Shown here: positions 1 through 11,212 of the stretch, one piece after another | Position numbering within the stretch: position 1 is the first letter of the stretch | Layout: each line of letters starts with the position of its first letter | Assembly (NCBI GenBank): GCA_039621445.1 | Contig: CP154954.1 | Location: forward strand, 5,925,693-5,989,692 | Length of the DNA stretch: 64,000 bases | Direction: 5' to 3' | Origin: Euglena gracilis | Lineage: Eukaryota; Euglenida; Euglenophyceae; Euglenales | The notes under the pieces: model-generated | Told to the model about the DNA's origin: nothing | Database searches by the model: none | What the model saw: the letters and a program-made list of their open reading frames with translations, nothing else | Position numbers and translations under genes: made by a program

Positions 1-6
1 CTCGTG

Positions 7-430
7 NNNNNNNNNNNNNNNNNNNNNNNNNNNNNNNNNNNNNNNNNNNNNNNNNNNNNNNNNNNNNNNNNNNNNNNNNNNNNNNNNNNNNNNNNNNNNN
101 NNNNNNNNNNNNNNNNNNNNNNNNNNNNNNNNNNNNNNNNNNNNNNNNNNNNNNNNNNNNNNNNNNNNNNNNNNNNNNNNNNNNNNNNNNNNNNNNNNNN
201 NNNNNNNNNNNNNNNNNNNNNNNNNNNNNNNNNNNNNNNNNNNNNNNNNNNNNNNNNNNNNNNNNNNNNNNNNNNNNNNNNNNNNNNNNNNNNNNNNNNN
301 NNNNNNNNNNNNNNNNNNNNNNNNNNNNNNNNNNNNNNNNNNNNNNNNNNNNNNNNNNNNNNNNNNNNNNNNNNNNNNNNNNNNNNNNNNNNNNNNNNNN
401 NNNNNNNNNNNNNNNNNNNNNNNNNNNNNN
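7..430. other. assembly gap (N run)
   Basis: The sequence is all N here. The reading frame entering at 433 continues from inside the gap, so the 5' end of the plus-strand copy of element X is missing. Confidence 0.99.
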
Positions 431-432
431 AC

Positions 433-594
433 GGCATACTATGGGTAGTATTCCCACTTCCAAAGGATATACATTTGGTGACACACAAAATGTTCTGTTA
501 CAACTACCAAATTTTCCTCAACGAACACTACGGCCCACACTTCCAAGTGGTCGGAATCGACCTGACATACCCACAAAAATTCGTCGTTTGGTGA
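433..594 (+). pseudogene. element X, N-terminal block, plus copy (fragment)
   Basis: This is an open frame that comes out of the gap and stops at 594. It begins GILWVVFPLPKDIHLVTH and matches, residue for residue in several places, the minus-strand peptide at 10415-10783 (GALVIQWKYYPLPEKLQAQA): the pattern G-x-L-x(4-5)-[FY]-P-L-P-[KE] is shared. It is therefore the N-terminal block of the same repeated protein. I do not recognise the family. The frame is lost after 594 and other frames carry no obvious homology until the linker begins, so this copy is broken. Confidence 0.5.
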
Positions 595-833
595 ACCCAC
601 TGCCACCACAAGTTCCCCGTGGACTTCTGGGGCTTTGGTGTGCGCGGTCGGACAACCGACCGCCCAAACGCACAAAGGGCACAGCCCCACCAACGTGAAT
701 GGGCGGAGGCCCAACAACAACGAAGACTACTTGGACACATCTGCCACAATCCACTCGAAGTCAGGGAAATCGGATACACCAGACGAAACCACCGACAAAT
801 GCTGCTGCACATGCAGACCTTCCAACATAGGGC

Positions 834-2156
834 ATGGGTATGCTATGCTCTGGAAATCTACAATTTTCTCAACTCAAAACAACCACTCCCACAAAGAATA
901 CCTCCCTCTTCGAACTGAATGGGACGAAGACGGAAAACGGAAGTACATCAAACGCCTGGTTGGCGAAACCCTCCGACGAAAGGACTTTGCCCCATTTTTC
1001 AGGGGCAAACGTACGTACAAATAAAGATGGGTTGGCCATCCCGATACTGGACTGGCTTCCTCGCGGATCGGGAGGAAACAAATCTGTCGGAGGGCAAAAC
1101 TTCCGTCTGCGACCACGTATAAAACTTGCTGAACCGCAGCCGGTGGAATCCGAAGCGGCGCAGTCTGCATTTGAACAACCCCCAACGGCTGCATCATCTA
1201 CAACGACAACAGATAAAGCAGCAGCGAAGCCCACAACTAAACGCTCAGAAGAACGTTTACCACAACCCCCACCTACACCTGCAATGTCTGTGGAACACAC
1301 TCCCGTACACTTTTCAGACTCTTTGTCCGTTTCCTCTTCTGGGTCATCCAGCGATGAGGAAGTGGAAGAAGGGACGGACAATGAACACAGTACACGCTCC
1401 GTCTCCTCTGCATCCCCGGATTCTGAACACAGAGATGCCAGCGTACAAAATTCTCTAAGGGGCGAAGCGCCAGTTACAATGCCTGGTCAGACAAGACCAC
1501 AAACACCATTACCAGACGTGGAACCCGACGCACTTACAGAACTTCCAGTGGCCGAAGAGCCTACAGCACCTACGATGGCCGAAGTGCCTGTAGACTCTAC
1601 AACGGCTGCAGTGCCTTCGTCAGACACGCTTCCACCCACCTCCGCACGTGCGGAAGGTGACCGAGAAATCACTGACGAAGAAATGGAAGCACTACATGCA
1701 GAGCGTGAACAAATACGACGTGAATACCCCCTCGGTATTCACAGCCGTGGGAATCCAGACCCCGACGACTTCATACTCATACCACCACAAGTCGGACGCG
1801 CTGCAGAACGCGTCCTCGGAAGCGTCCGAAGTGGCATAGCGTCGATGGTTGCAATGGTGCGATCGAGGTCTTCCTCTTCAACGCGAAGTCACCGTGACAC
1901 GGGACTTGACGAAGAACCCACACAAGAAGCTACGGCTTCCACCACAGCACTGGCAGCAGACGCAGCCAGTTCTACTCCTGATGTCCAAACACCTGAAGTG
2001 TTGACAACAACCAAAGCGACTATGGTCGAAGCAACACCACCACATGACCCAACACACGTAGTGGTACACACCCCTGAACAGGTGGTACCGACGGCTCCTG
2101 ACGTACAACCTACTATCGCACCAACTGCCAAACCTGCTCCAAAGTCTCCTGCATAA
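834..2156 (+). CDS. element X, Ser/Thr/Pro/Glu-rich linker region, plus copy
   Basis: A 440-codon open frame with strongly biased composition: Ser, Thr, Pro, Ala and Glu dominate, with an acidic cluster (SSDEEVEEGTDNE) near residue 175 and a charged helix-like stretch (ITDEEMEALHAEREQIRREY) near residue 280. There are no transmembrane segments or recognisable domains; most of it should be disordered. The minus-strand frame at 8753-9772 has the same composition and the same position relative to the flanking conserved blocks, so this is the middle of the element X protein and not a free-standing gene. The assigned ATG is arbitrary; the true start is probably upstream in the gap. Function unknown. 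Confidence 0.5.
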   Translation: MGMLCSGNLQFSQLKTTTPTKNTSLFELNGTKTENGSTSNAWLAKPSDERTLPHFSGANVRTNKDGLAIPILDWLPRGSGGNKSVGGQNFRLRPRIKLAEPQPVESEAAQSAFEQPPTAASSTTTTDKAAAKPTTKRSEERLPQPPPTPAMSVEHTPVHFSDSLSVSSSGSSSDEEVEEGTDNEHSTRSVSSASPDSEHRDASVQNSLRGEAPVTMPGQTRPQTPLPDVEPDALTELPVAEEPTAPTMAEVPVDSTTAAVPSSDTLPPTSARAEGDREITDEEMEALHAEREQIRREYPLGIHSRGNPDPDDFILIPPQVGRAAERVLGSVRSGIASMVAMVRSRSSSSTRSHRDTGLDEEPTQEATASTTALAADAASSTPDVQTPEVLTTTKATMVEATPPHDPTHVVVHTPEQVVPTAPDVQPTIAPTAKPAPKSPA

Positions 2157-2389
2157 CGCCCCCTCCGCCACAGCGGAAAGAGAAAGGCAGTAAGCCTAAG
2201 GCTAAACTACAGCCTGCGGGAACCGTACAAACCTGCTGAACGACACAACGAGCCAAAATCTGCTCCACCTTGGAGTTGTAACAAATCTGGAAAGCGGGCG
2301 AAGACCCCAGGTGCTACCACACCAGCACCAACGTATACCGAAGTGGCCGGGAAAGCCGGGTCACTTCCACCCTTCGAGGTGGAACTCGA

Positions 2390-3656
2390 AAAGATACAAC
2401 GTCTGAGACCTCGCAAGAGGAAAACATGCCGGTTGACGATAATGCCGCCCTTTGGCAAGAGGACATTATCTCCAACCTGCCGAGCGTCGAAGAACGCATT
2501 GCCATGATACACTAAGCCCGCGAACGCGGAAACTTATTGAACAAGTGGATTGAACCACTCTTCTTCAACGAACAGAAGTATAACTACTGTGTTCGCCATA
2601 TTCGGCGATTCTACAATGCCAGATCACCAAGAGTGTTTGCCCAATACCTTGGGAAAACATTCCTGTTTCAGAATATGCCGAATGGCCAAATAACTTGGCT
2701 CTGTACTCTTTGTCACAACATTCGTAACAGCATGCCAGCTGTGCATGTCTGTTATGCAGACAACAAACATAAAAAACTTTCAGTACAATGAGTTCGTTCC
2801 AAACACAGCCGCTCTGATTTGCGGTGATTGTCTGCTTGCCTAGAGACAACTGAACAACTTCCGATGGTCGGAAGAAGACAGAGACCGTGACGTACAAGTT
2901 TTCTGTGTCAACTGCTTACACGCAGACATATAGTTGCCCGCAGATGGCGGAAATCTCAAGATCGTACCAGGAAACGAGGACGTTCTGGAAGATTTCCTGA
3001 ATTTCTACAAAACAAAACGACAAATTTACCAGCACAAAAGCTTCAATAAAGCTGAAGCTTTTGACCGCGGCGGAATAGCCTTTGACTTCCAAACTGATTC
3101 CGGCGGAATAAGACTTGCTGTGGAATGTACAAAAGGGCGATTGCTCCTACTCTTCAATGATGACGACTGGAAACGAGTTATTTACCCACTGTTTACAAAG
3201 CCTTCAACGGTTTCTGAAACCACACAACGATGGTTACTACCTGACGACCGACCTGAACGACATGGTTACAAACATTATTCAGAATGTGTTGGCACCATTC
3301 TCATACCACACATAACCCGCTGTGCCTGTGCATCCTGCGCGCACAACGTTGATTTCAACGCTCTGCCTGGAATGCCACCACTGGTACCAGCAAACCATCC
3401 AAGATGGACGTATTACGTATGGCCCGCAACTTTTCCCAGAGTTTTCTGGGAAAATTTGCAGATTTACCTCCACAAGCGAGCTGAAACGCTCAAAACCGAA
3501 CTTCCCAAGGTAATCCAAGAAGTGAAAAGTTGGGTCTTCCCACGGATCAAGATGGATGATCCTGACAAGGATACCCTAGACTTTCGTCCAACCGAAATGA
3601 CCTTGGCACAAGACCCACACATGGGTGAGTACTTCAAGAAAACGCGCAAACGTTGA
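2390..3656 (+). pseudogene. element X, C-terminal block with CxxC pairs, plus copy
   Basis: This block reads in two frames with interruptions. The first frame starts near 2390 (SETSQEENMPVDD), has a stop near 2513, resumes with NKWIEPLFFNEQKY and reaches WLCTLCHN, a CxxCH motif. It shifts near 2755 into the frame of 2934-3656, with stops near 2842 and 2929 around a second pair, FCVNC. The 3' frame encodes about 240 residues including DFQTDSGGIRLAVE and ANHPRWTYYVWPATFPRVFW. All these landmarks recur in order on the minus strand at 8374-7231 (NRWIEPLF, WLCLVCH, LLCVNC, QIDSGAIRLAAEE, ANHPRINYFIWQATLPRKFW). The two CxxC pairs could bind zinc. The family is not recognised; the copy is inactive. 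Confidence 0.55.
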
Positions 3657-3959
3657 GGGTTTCCTACCTCGTACAATCAGCTACAGCTGAGATGGGTGTA
3701 GTCCTACATAATGAGCGAAGTCTCGAGCGTGAATACGCACTTCATCATTGCGTTCAACACCGTTTCAAGACCCTGTGGCAGAATCGCCTTAAGTTCGGTC
3801 GACAACACGTTGATCGCGAAGATTCAAGACTACAAAGACACTACGGTGTCAAGTAAGACGACGCACAAAGCACAGCATGCGCGCCAGAATTATTGTACGC
3901 TTTGTGCTCCAAACACGGTAACCGTAATTGGGAACCAGACCGTGGTATCCTGGTACTTT

Positions 3960-4490
3960 CTCCCTGAACCTGGGACTGTGCCTGGCATACCGACTGGCCT
4001 GGTCCAGAAGGGAAATCGGGCAGAACCCTGGGAGGGGGATGTGTACCAGGCAGCCATTCTGCCATGGCACTGTGTACCAGATTCAATGGGCTACGGCCTA
4101 CAATCTAGCTACGGCCGGGCTGTACACAGTGACAGGGTTAAACCATAAGACAAAGAGAGAATCTCAGAGCTAGCGAAAGCTTAGCGACAGTAACTGGTTC
4201 CTAATTCAAGGTTACAGGGTTTGGTGCTTTGCAACTCTCTTTTAGAATTATGAGGACGAAGTCCCATTTGAATAGAAGTTTTAGTTCTTTCTTTTACAAA
4301 GCTCGAAAGAGCAAAAATCACTTTCATATAAGGGACTGCGGTCCCAACAATTCTCTTTGCCTTTGTGCTTTGCAATTAAAAGGGGGAAGGGAAACAAACT
4401 TTACTGTTACTCCCCCCCGGGCTTTTTGGGAGGAAACCTTAAGTACAAAAGCCGGGGTGGGACGTACACCTTGACCCATCTTTGAGAACA
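3960..4490 (+). repeat. diverged member of the ~430-bp dispersed repeat, at the 3' end of element X plus copy
   Basis: The stretch CTGGCCTGGTCCAG..GGAAATCGGGCA, then CCCTGGGAGGGGGATGTGTACCAGGCAGC, is shared with 30820-30880. The right end shares TTTGCCTTTGTGCTTTGC, a GTTACTC..GGGAGG segment and GACGTACACC with 31130-31280. The middle has diverged strongly. It probably marks the 3' end of element X or an associated terminal repeat. Confidence 0.45.
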
Positions 4491-4624
4491 AACAACAACA
4501 TAATAACATTATCTGGTGTCCACCTCATCCACCGGTCACTTTAGCGGGTGAAGTCGAGAAGTACCCGCGCCCGGCCACTGGGAAACCCCCCGCTCCTTCC
4601 CCCAGGAAACATCGCCGTGGACAA

Positions 4625-5925
4625 GTGGACCTCTTACATCCGCCCCAGGTGGTCGTTCCGGAATTTCCTGAAGGGGTATTAGGTGGACTCCCTGCAGGAC
4701 ACGTGGCCAGCCCGGCCGCCTTGGCGGCCGCAGGTAGATGCCTCTTGGCACAGACGGGTGCATGTGACCTTGGCCCCGGGACGGTCTCCCCGGCCACCAC
4801 TGCACCGGCGGCCAGCTCGTCTCCGGACCCCCCTGGACCGGCTGTTATCGCCCAGGCAGTAGGTCAGTGCCCAGCGGCGTTCGCCGCCCCCTTTTTCCCG
4901 CCGGGCTTGCAACTAACTCCTCCGGGTCCTCACCCCGCAATGGTTGCTACCGCGACGGCCCTTACAGGGTTGCCACCCGCTGTCTTGGCCGTCTTCACCC
5001 CGGTACCCTGCCCCCCAGCCAGCACTGACCCAAGCAAGCGGTATGTTTGCGAGTACCCCATCTGCCTGCGAGCACATGAGAGCCGGGGGACACTAATCAC
5101 ACATCTACAGCGTACACCACACTCATTTAAGCCTGCTCTGCGGAGACTACATACGGGACCTACGCGTCTGGTTTTGCCCACACTGCTGCCGGTTGTCACC
5201 GCTCACAGGCTTGTGTGGAGGGAACTCTTGTGCCCTCATCGACCAGGTGAACGCGTTGCTCGACGCGCTCGGGCGATGCGTGACGGTCCTTCCGGCCCGG
5301 AACAACGCGCGCCTCACGAGATTGCGATCGTGGCCACCGCCCCACCCCGGGTGACAGCCGTGCCACTTGAACCAACCTTGGACTCTGCCAGCCAGCCCAC
5401 AGTGCCCAACATTGAGGCCCTGTTCCAACTGCACTGTCCTCTGCTGCGGCACAACCCCAGAGGGGCAAGGACCGCCCTGGGCCATTGCCTGGCTGAACTC
5501 ATTCACCACCTTTTATCTTGATCGACCTGGGAATCGGTTTTTTACCTTTACCCGTTTCTGCCTCCGCGCCGAAACTCGCGGCGGTGCCTCCGAGAGAGCA
5601 CAGAGAGCGCTGCGTGACCTCGTCACCGACCAGGCTCTGCGGTTGCCCACGCTGTCTGTCCCTGCCATTTGGACAGAGCTCTCTGACTGCGAAAGCACCA
5701 GAATGAACCGCATGACACGGAAACGGGAAAGGTCGCCCGATCCTGAGCTTGACCAGCCACCTGCCGGTTGTGACGAACACCTCCTCCGCTCCCTTCGCTC
5801 GCTGGTGACTGAAGGCGCCTTCTCGAAAGCAGCCAAACGCCTTCTCAGCAAGGGGATACACGACCCCCGTTCTGAAGACGTCCTGTCTGCCCTGAGGGCC
5901 CTCCACCCGCAGGGAGCCGGAAGTG
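4625..5925 (+). pseudogene. 5' half of an RLE-type non-LTR retrotransposon (C2H2 finger and pre-RT region)
   Basis: The first frame (4625-5521) is Pro/Ala-rich and then carries a C2H2 finger (YVCEYPIC with the pair of His in THLQRTPH, spacing CX4CX12HX5H). It goes on to LLRHNPRGARTALGHCLAEL, a segment typical of this class. The reading moves to a second frame near 5515 (FTFTRFCLRAETRGG), then AFSKAAKRLLSKGIHDPRSE and SALRALHP, the conserved block just before the RT domain of restriction-like-endonuclease LINEs. Homology stops near 5925, where the expected RT domain should start. One frame change makes it inactive. N-terminal fingers in such elements bind target DNA. Base composition is much richer in GC than its flanks. 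Confidence 0.65.
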
Positions 5926-6200
5926 TACGTCCAAAGATTTCCATTTTCCCCTTTTTGGGACTTTCTGAAAAAGCCTTTCGCTTTCGCCTTGGTGCGCAAC
6001 CTACTTATGGTAGGGAAAAGTCTTTGAAGAAACAAAAAGAGGTTTTTCCCTTTGTCCCCAATTCCTCAAGAGGCAATGCACAATACAAAGACTTCAGAAG
6101 TTTTCTCTGAAGTCAAGTTCATTTGTTTCGAGGGGTTTTCTCTCAGACAAAAGCAATGGTGAAAGTTTGGAAGCTTGACAGTAAAGAATACCACCTGTGG
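5926..6200. other. unassigned spacer after the LINE fragment
   Basis: An A/T-rich stretch with frames that stay open by chance (to 6110). The composition changes abruptly from the GC-rich LINE at about 5925. No homology recognised. Confidence 0.4.
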
Positions 6201-7230
6201 GGGAAGGAGAGAAAAGTGCTGACGTGTCCAGGGGCCGATCCCAGAATGGTCTGCCACGATCGTACCAGCTGTGGTTTCGACAGCTGGTGCGACCATCACA
6301 GAACCCACTCTGCAGATATCCTACAGAGCTGGGACGTGCCTGGTAAACATCCTGCTCCCAGGGCTACGCCCGATTTCCTTCATGGACCAGGGATTCCCAG
6401 GTCCAGTCAGGATATCTGACGCTTCCCCGGTGGGGTTCACTTCATACTCCATTTGGTGTCTCTCCTTTCAGCACAGTGGCATCCACCCAAAGCACAAAAA
6501 CACGCAAAAGGTTAGCCGCGTTTCGCGGTTAACTATTAGCCGTTTCGGCTTAGGTGGGGTGTGAAAAGCCCACTGTGGGAAACGGGGCTGGCAGGTTTCC
6601 TGTCAAAGTGTCCCATCCACCCACTTTGCGTGTGCCAAAGGCACGCGGGGTTGGTCAAGCGGTATTCGCTGAAAACCCAAGGGGAGAGGTGTGGAAGTGG
6701 GGGGCCGGCTCCTATCCTGGTCACACCAGGATAGCGCTCCTATGCAGTCATATCAGCACTAGGAAACTAAAGCCTACGTACAGAACCGACTGCCGGCGAC
6801 AGCTTTGCGGGGTGGGAGGAAAGTAGAGAGGAGAGGGGGGCTGGTTTAGGCCAAAACAGACTTTTTGCTTTCTGGCAGCCTTAAGGAGCCTTAGGGCCGA
6901 AAAGTGACAAGTTGGCCTATTATTACGGCGTGTGCGCTGTGTGCTGTGTGTCACTTAGCGGCTTGCCAGGTTTCCCGGCTTCCAAGGTCTTCACAGCAGC
7001 AGCTTCCTCACGACGTGATAAGAGGCGCTTACCTCCTGCAGACGGTTTCCGTCCGCACCGCCAATGTTGGTGGGGGAGGCTCATGGATACCTCCATCCAG
7101 AGCTCGTGACAGACCTGGGTTCATCCCAAGGCTGCTTAGCTGTTTCTGCTATCAGTGTATGCTCCATCAGGGGGTCCAGGCTCCATGCAGGCGATTACCT
7201 TACATGGGGTCTGGTAATGCCTTTTCGGCA
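6200..7230 (-). repeat. 3' noncoding tail of element X, minus copy
   Basis: Read on the minus strand, this region matches the plus strand at about 30200-30870 in the same order: a segment around TTACTTTTCGGCC, the CTGCCGGCGACAGC motif, the CCCATCCACCC..CACGCGGGG block, and finally the GGAAATCGGGC..CCCTGGGAG block. No long frame is credible. It follows directly after the coding remnant at 7231-8374, so it is the untranslated end of the same element. Confidence 0.55.
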
Positions 7231-8374
7231 TTATATCCTTTCGAACAGCCAATAATCATGGCGGGAGTCCAGGGGATCTTCCACGAGCACCATATGAAAT
7301 TGCAGTGGTGGTGGCCTGTCTACGAGCCAGGTTTCTGGCGATTCGTAATCAAAGTCAGGTGCCACCCAGTCCCGAACCCATCCTTCGGGGACTGTGTGTT
7401 TGGTTGCACTCGCTCTTCCCGCGAGGAACCACTGCAGCTTCTCCCAGAATTTCCTGGGCAGAGTAGCTTGCCAGATGAAGTAGTTAATCCGTGGGTGATT
7501 GGCTGACACTTGCGGGGCATTCCCGGGTGGAAGTCAATGGGCATGTGATGTGCACATTCCGCGCGGACTGTATAGGGTCGTAATACGGCCCCAGGCCAGT
7601 CTTTCCAGGTTAACCCGTGGTTTTCGGGTGGCCATTGTGGCAGGCACCAGCGACCATTTTGGTCCTGGGCTTTGAACAGACGGAAAAGTATCTTTTCCCT
7701 GTACGCTGTCTCACAGAGGTAAGGTAATCATACCCCTGCCTCCTCAGCAGCGAGGCGTATCGCCCCACTGTCGATCTGCCACCCACGGGCCATTCCCGTG
7801 TGGCAGTAGTCGTCAAGCTTGAGGTTGGAGTACTTGAAAAATTCCTTGTACTTTTTGTGCAAGGTGGCGTATTCCTCCAGTGGCTTCTGAGCGTTTGGCA
7901 CGATTGCGGGTACTGCGCCTTCCGCAGTGTGCCAGAAGGTACCTCGAAGGCAGTTGACGCAGAGCAGTGGTACATTCGTACCATCTCGCTCCGTGTAGTG
8001 AAAATTGTGCTTGTGGGTCCAACTGTCCACGCACTTGGCGCTTACCAAGGCGGCACAGTTGGGGATATATACATCCTTGTGGAACATTATCCGATCCACA
8101 GGGTTGCGCACGTGGGCGAGGGGTAATCCCAAGTCAGGTGCACTGTTGTACATCCTGTGGCATACGAGGCAAAGCCACACAAAACGGTTTACCGTCGTTT
8201 TTTCGACGAGGAATTCCTCGCCGAAGTGTTGGGCCAAAACGCGTGGAGAATCTGGAATTGTAATAATTCCAGGTAACGGGTCTGATCAAAGGACCATTTT
8301 CGGCCCTGACAGAACAGTGGCTCAATCCATCGATTGAGACATTGATTTGTCCTCAATTTGTGGTCGATCACCAT
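7231..8374 (-). pseudogene. element X, C-terminal block with CxxC pairs, minus copy
   Basis: Read 5' to 3' on the minus strand: NRWIEPLFCQGRKW near 8350, a frame change near 8235, then AQHFGEEFLVEKTT and WLCLVCHRMYNSAP (CxxCH), LLCVNCLRGTFW (second CxxC), HKKYKEFFKYSN and QIDSGAIRLAAEE up to 7728. A further frame (7984-7610) contains RRQGYDYLTS, and the 7509-7231 frame has ANHPRINYFIWQATLPRKFW and KLQWFLAGRA. Every block has a counterpart at 2390-3656 on plus. At least three frame changes show that it is inactive. Conserved aromatic-rich strings and Cys pairs survive between the two copies, which suggests past selection on the protein. Function not recognised. Confidence 0.55.
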
Positions 8375-8752
8375 GTACCTGTTCTTCAGGTCGTGAGTCT
8401 CAGGATCATCCTAAGTGATCGCGTTCCAGTCGATGATAACTTCGTCTTCCGAAGGTGTCTCATCCGTGGAGGCGCGGGATTTTCCCTGCCCCTTTGCCTG
8501 TGGTTTCGGCTGTGAGGTTTGCCCATATCCGGATGACGTGACGTGTGTTAATCCTTGTCCCGAGGTTGATCCCCGAGAAGAGGATGCAGCACCCTGGCCG
8601 CCAGCACCACCACCGCCTTTCGGTGGGAACTGGTCACCAGATTTTTTTGTGGGTTTGCAAGGTGCGGCGCCCGGCTTTGATTTGGCCGGGGGCTTCAGGC
8701 TTCCGGTTTCCGGAGTATCCGAGGGCCGCCGCTCGGCGTCGCGCTTGCTTGC

Positions 8753-9772
8753 TCAGGTGCGTGGTGACGCTTGGGACGGGGGTCTTTTCCCCGACACCGA
8801 GCGTCCGTGACCTTCAGCAGGGGTTTCCCGAGCTGAGGGTCGCCCTACGCGTTCCTCCGCGGCACCCGTGGGTTTCCCAGGGGTAGCCGTGGGGGATGGT
8901 GTGGGTGCAGGCGTGGACGGTGCACTTCGCGCTGGTTGAGCCTGTGGGGGAGGCATGGACGTCAGCTCGGACTGTTTTTCAGGCGCCGGTGTCCGTGTGC
9001 CTTGACGCTTCTGTGCAGTGGTTGTGGTTGTGCCTGTAGGTGCAGGTTCATCCCGTGCCTCTGGTGGCACTGTCGGTGCTGGTACAGGTTCATCCTGTAC
9101 TGGCCCGGTGGGTGTTGTCTCCACTGCCATTTCTGTCTGTTCACCTTCCTTCCGTGTCGCTTCCGACATTGGCGGTGGCGCCGCCGTTGGGGGAGGTTCA
9201 TCCTCCACCATGGCTGCAGTGTCAGGTGTTTCTTCCGCCGGCTGGGCAGTTTCCGCCTCAGCTGTGGAAGAACTGGCCGCAGTGCCACGTGGAGTGACGA
9301 CTGCGATCAGTGACCGTAAACCACCAAGTACGCGTCCATCCAGCGAGGTGCGGCACTCAGGTCCTTCACCTGAAGTGGGCTCTTCCGCTGGCTCCGCTGT
9401 CGACGGGGTTTCCACGGGGACAGCGAGCTTGAGGCGTAATACCTCAGGCGTGTGGGGTACCGTCTCCGGCGGGTTTTCCCGCGTAGGGGTTGGTACGCCT
9501 GTCCTACTCAGTGAGGTTGGTGACGGTGGTACAGGGGTCATTTCACCTGCGGGCGATCCTGGGCGCTGGGCAGTTTCTGCCACAGTGTCCAGCATCACTA
9601 AAGATGGGCTACGGGTTTCCTGTGCCGGAGGTTCCGCTGGCTGAGGTTCATCCTCGGCCATGGGGACCGCTTCCTTCTCCTCCTCCGCTTCCGGAGGGGA
9701 TTCGGTTGTCTGTAGTTGAGCTGCAGAACGCGGATCTTTTCCGCTCCTGTAGCACAATTGTGCATCTGCCAA
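8753..9772 (-). CDS. element X, Ser/Thr/Pro/Glu-rich linker region, minus copy
   Basis: A 339-codon open frame rich in Pro, Thr, Ala and Glu (repeated short strings such as ETPDTAAMVEDEPPPTAAPP). No domain, membrane segment or catalytic motif is visible. Downstream of its stop, another frame on the same strand (about 8740-8415) continues with the same low-complexity composition and leads, through ASTDETPSEDEVIIDWNAIT, into the conserved C-terminal block. Its place between the N-terminal block (10783-10415) and the C-terminal block mirrors the plus copy at 834-2156. The start codon is not reliable. Confidence 0.5.
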   Translation of the reverse strand: MADAQLCYRSGKDPRSAAQLQTTESPPEAEEEKEAVPMAEDEPQPAEPPAQETRSPSLVMLDTVAETAQRPGSPAGEMTPVPPSPTSLSRTGVPTPTRENPPETVPHTPEVLRLKLAVPVETPSTAEPAEEPTSGEGPECRTSLDGRVLGGLRSLIAVVTPRGTAASSSTAEAETAQPAEETPDTAAMVEDEPPPTAAPPPMSEATRKEGEQTEMAVETTPTGPVQDEPVPAPTVPPEARDEPAPTGTTTTTAQKRQGTRTPAPEKQSELTSMPPPQAQPARSAPSTPAPTPSPTATPGKPTGAAEERVGRPSARETPAEGHGRSVSGKRPPSQASPRT

Positions 9773-10800
9773 GCGGTAAAAGCTTATATTTTCACTGCTG
9801 TCAGAGTTGGGCTATGGGGGCGGCCATGACGCTCTTACCCAGCTTCCGGGTGGAGGTTCTGGCTCGTCCTCACTGATCATGCAGAGGTCTTCCCACTGCA
9901 TTCGACGGTTCCAGCTCATGCCGTAAATTTATTCTCCTGTGTCTTCCAGGAAAGCGGGTAGCGGCGGGGCATAATGTGGCTGTTTTTCCACGTTTGCCGC
10001 GAAAAAGTCTTGGAAGTCCTCCCAGATCAGGATATTCCCGAACTGGGTGTCGAGTGCTCCCGGAGACCGATTTCGGCCTCCTGCCAGTCCGGCCGCAGGT
10101 TCATCCTGCGTCGGTCTGGGTCATTCAGTCTGGATCCACCTCGATGTATCCTCGAGGTAGCCACCTCCTGTGGATATCCACATCAGTGGTCATGTATTCC
10201 AGAGATATAAACCTCCAGGACGTAAGTAGTCCACGCCCTGTGCCAGTATTGTGGCAGCAGAAATATTTTCTGCCGGTGCTGTTTCAGCACATTTCTGTCT
10301 TGCGTTCCGATCTGGGGATTCCGGCACTGATGCAGGAAGAATCTACTGGTCGGCTGGCTGCCGACATTCTCGGCAGTAGGAGGCGGTTAACCGCGTTCTC
10401 CAAAACCCCAGAAGTCAACAATGTGTACTTCTTTGCAAAACCGGCATACCAGTTTGTACCGCTGGGGGTACGCGAGGTCGACGTCCAGGACCTTGCAATC
10501 TGCAAATCCACTTGGACAGCATGTATGGCACGCTGTTCAATGTGAACATTACCGCGGCCTGCGCCTGGAGTTTCTCCGGCAGGGGGTAATATTTCCACTG
10601 GATAACCAGTGCTCCGACGGAATACAGGTGCGTGAAGATTTCCTTCAGCTGTGCGACGAACCTTTCGTCGTCTTCACAAGTATTCATACAGTCGATGTAC
10701 GTCAGACCGTTTCGGTCGGTAAAAATGCCGAAGTTCTGGCAGGGGTATCCCAACCAGAGCCACAGCTCCCAGAAACCGGACATCCGGTCCAGGACGACTT
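9773..10800 (-). pseudogene. element X, N-terminal block, minus copy
   Basis: The clearest frame is 10783-10415, with SGFWELWLWLGYPCQNFGIF, DRNGLTYIDCMNTCEDDERF and ALVIQWKYYPLPEKLQ. The last part aligns with the plus-strand peptide at 433-594; the earlier part corresponds to sequence hidden in the gap. A shorter frame (about 9918-9810) starts MSWNRRMQWEDLCMISEDE. The segments are in different frames. The Trp/Tyr/Cys-rich composition suggests a folded domain. I cannot assign a family. Confidence 0.45.
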
Positions 10801-11200
10801 CATCCGAATGAGGGTATCCCTCAAATGCATGAAGTTAGGCACTGTAGAAAGATCTTTTGCTGTGATCGTACATACGATTATGCACCACTTCGAGCACCTC
10901 TTCCGGTGGTCGGTGTGGTTTTGCTGTTTCGCTGATTTGTGATTTGCTTTTGGCTGTGGGAGGTGTCGTTGCCCTTCCCGGGGTTGACCCCGGTGAACTC
11001 TTCCGACTCCCCGATTGCCTCCCCCATCGATTTTCAGCACCCACCGACCATGAACGCCTAAACCCTTGACAGCCTGGGAATGAAACAGAACTCTGTAAGG
11101 CGTCATGCTTGTTTCTGAGAGTCAACTTTGTTTTCACGAGGTTGAAAATATCCTCGGTGGTCAAAATGGGTTCAACTTCATGTGCAGAAAAGTCGGGGAA
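10800..11200. other. unassigned junction between element X and the gag-like genes
   Basis: There are short overlapping frames on the minus strand, none convincing. It may hold the 5' untranslated end of element X. Confidence 0.3.
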
Positions 11201-11212
11201 AATGATTTCAAA

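Noticed and set aside
8936-9644. Plus-strand frames opposite the element X linker
   Set aside because: They are mirror frames of the repetitive Pro/Thr/Ala codons on the minus strand.
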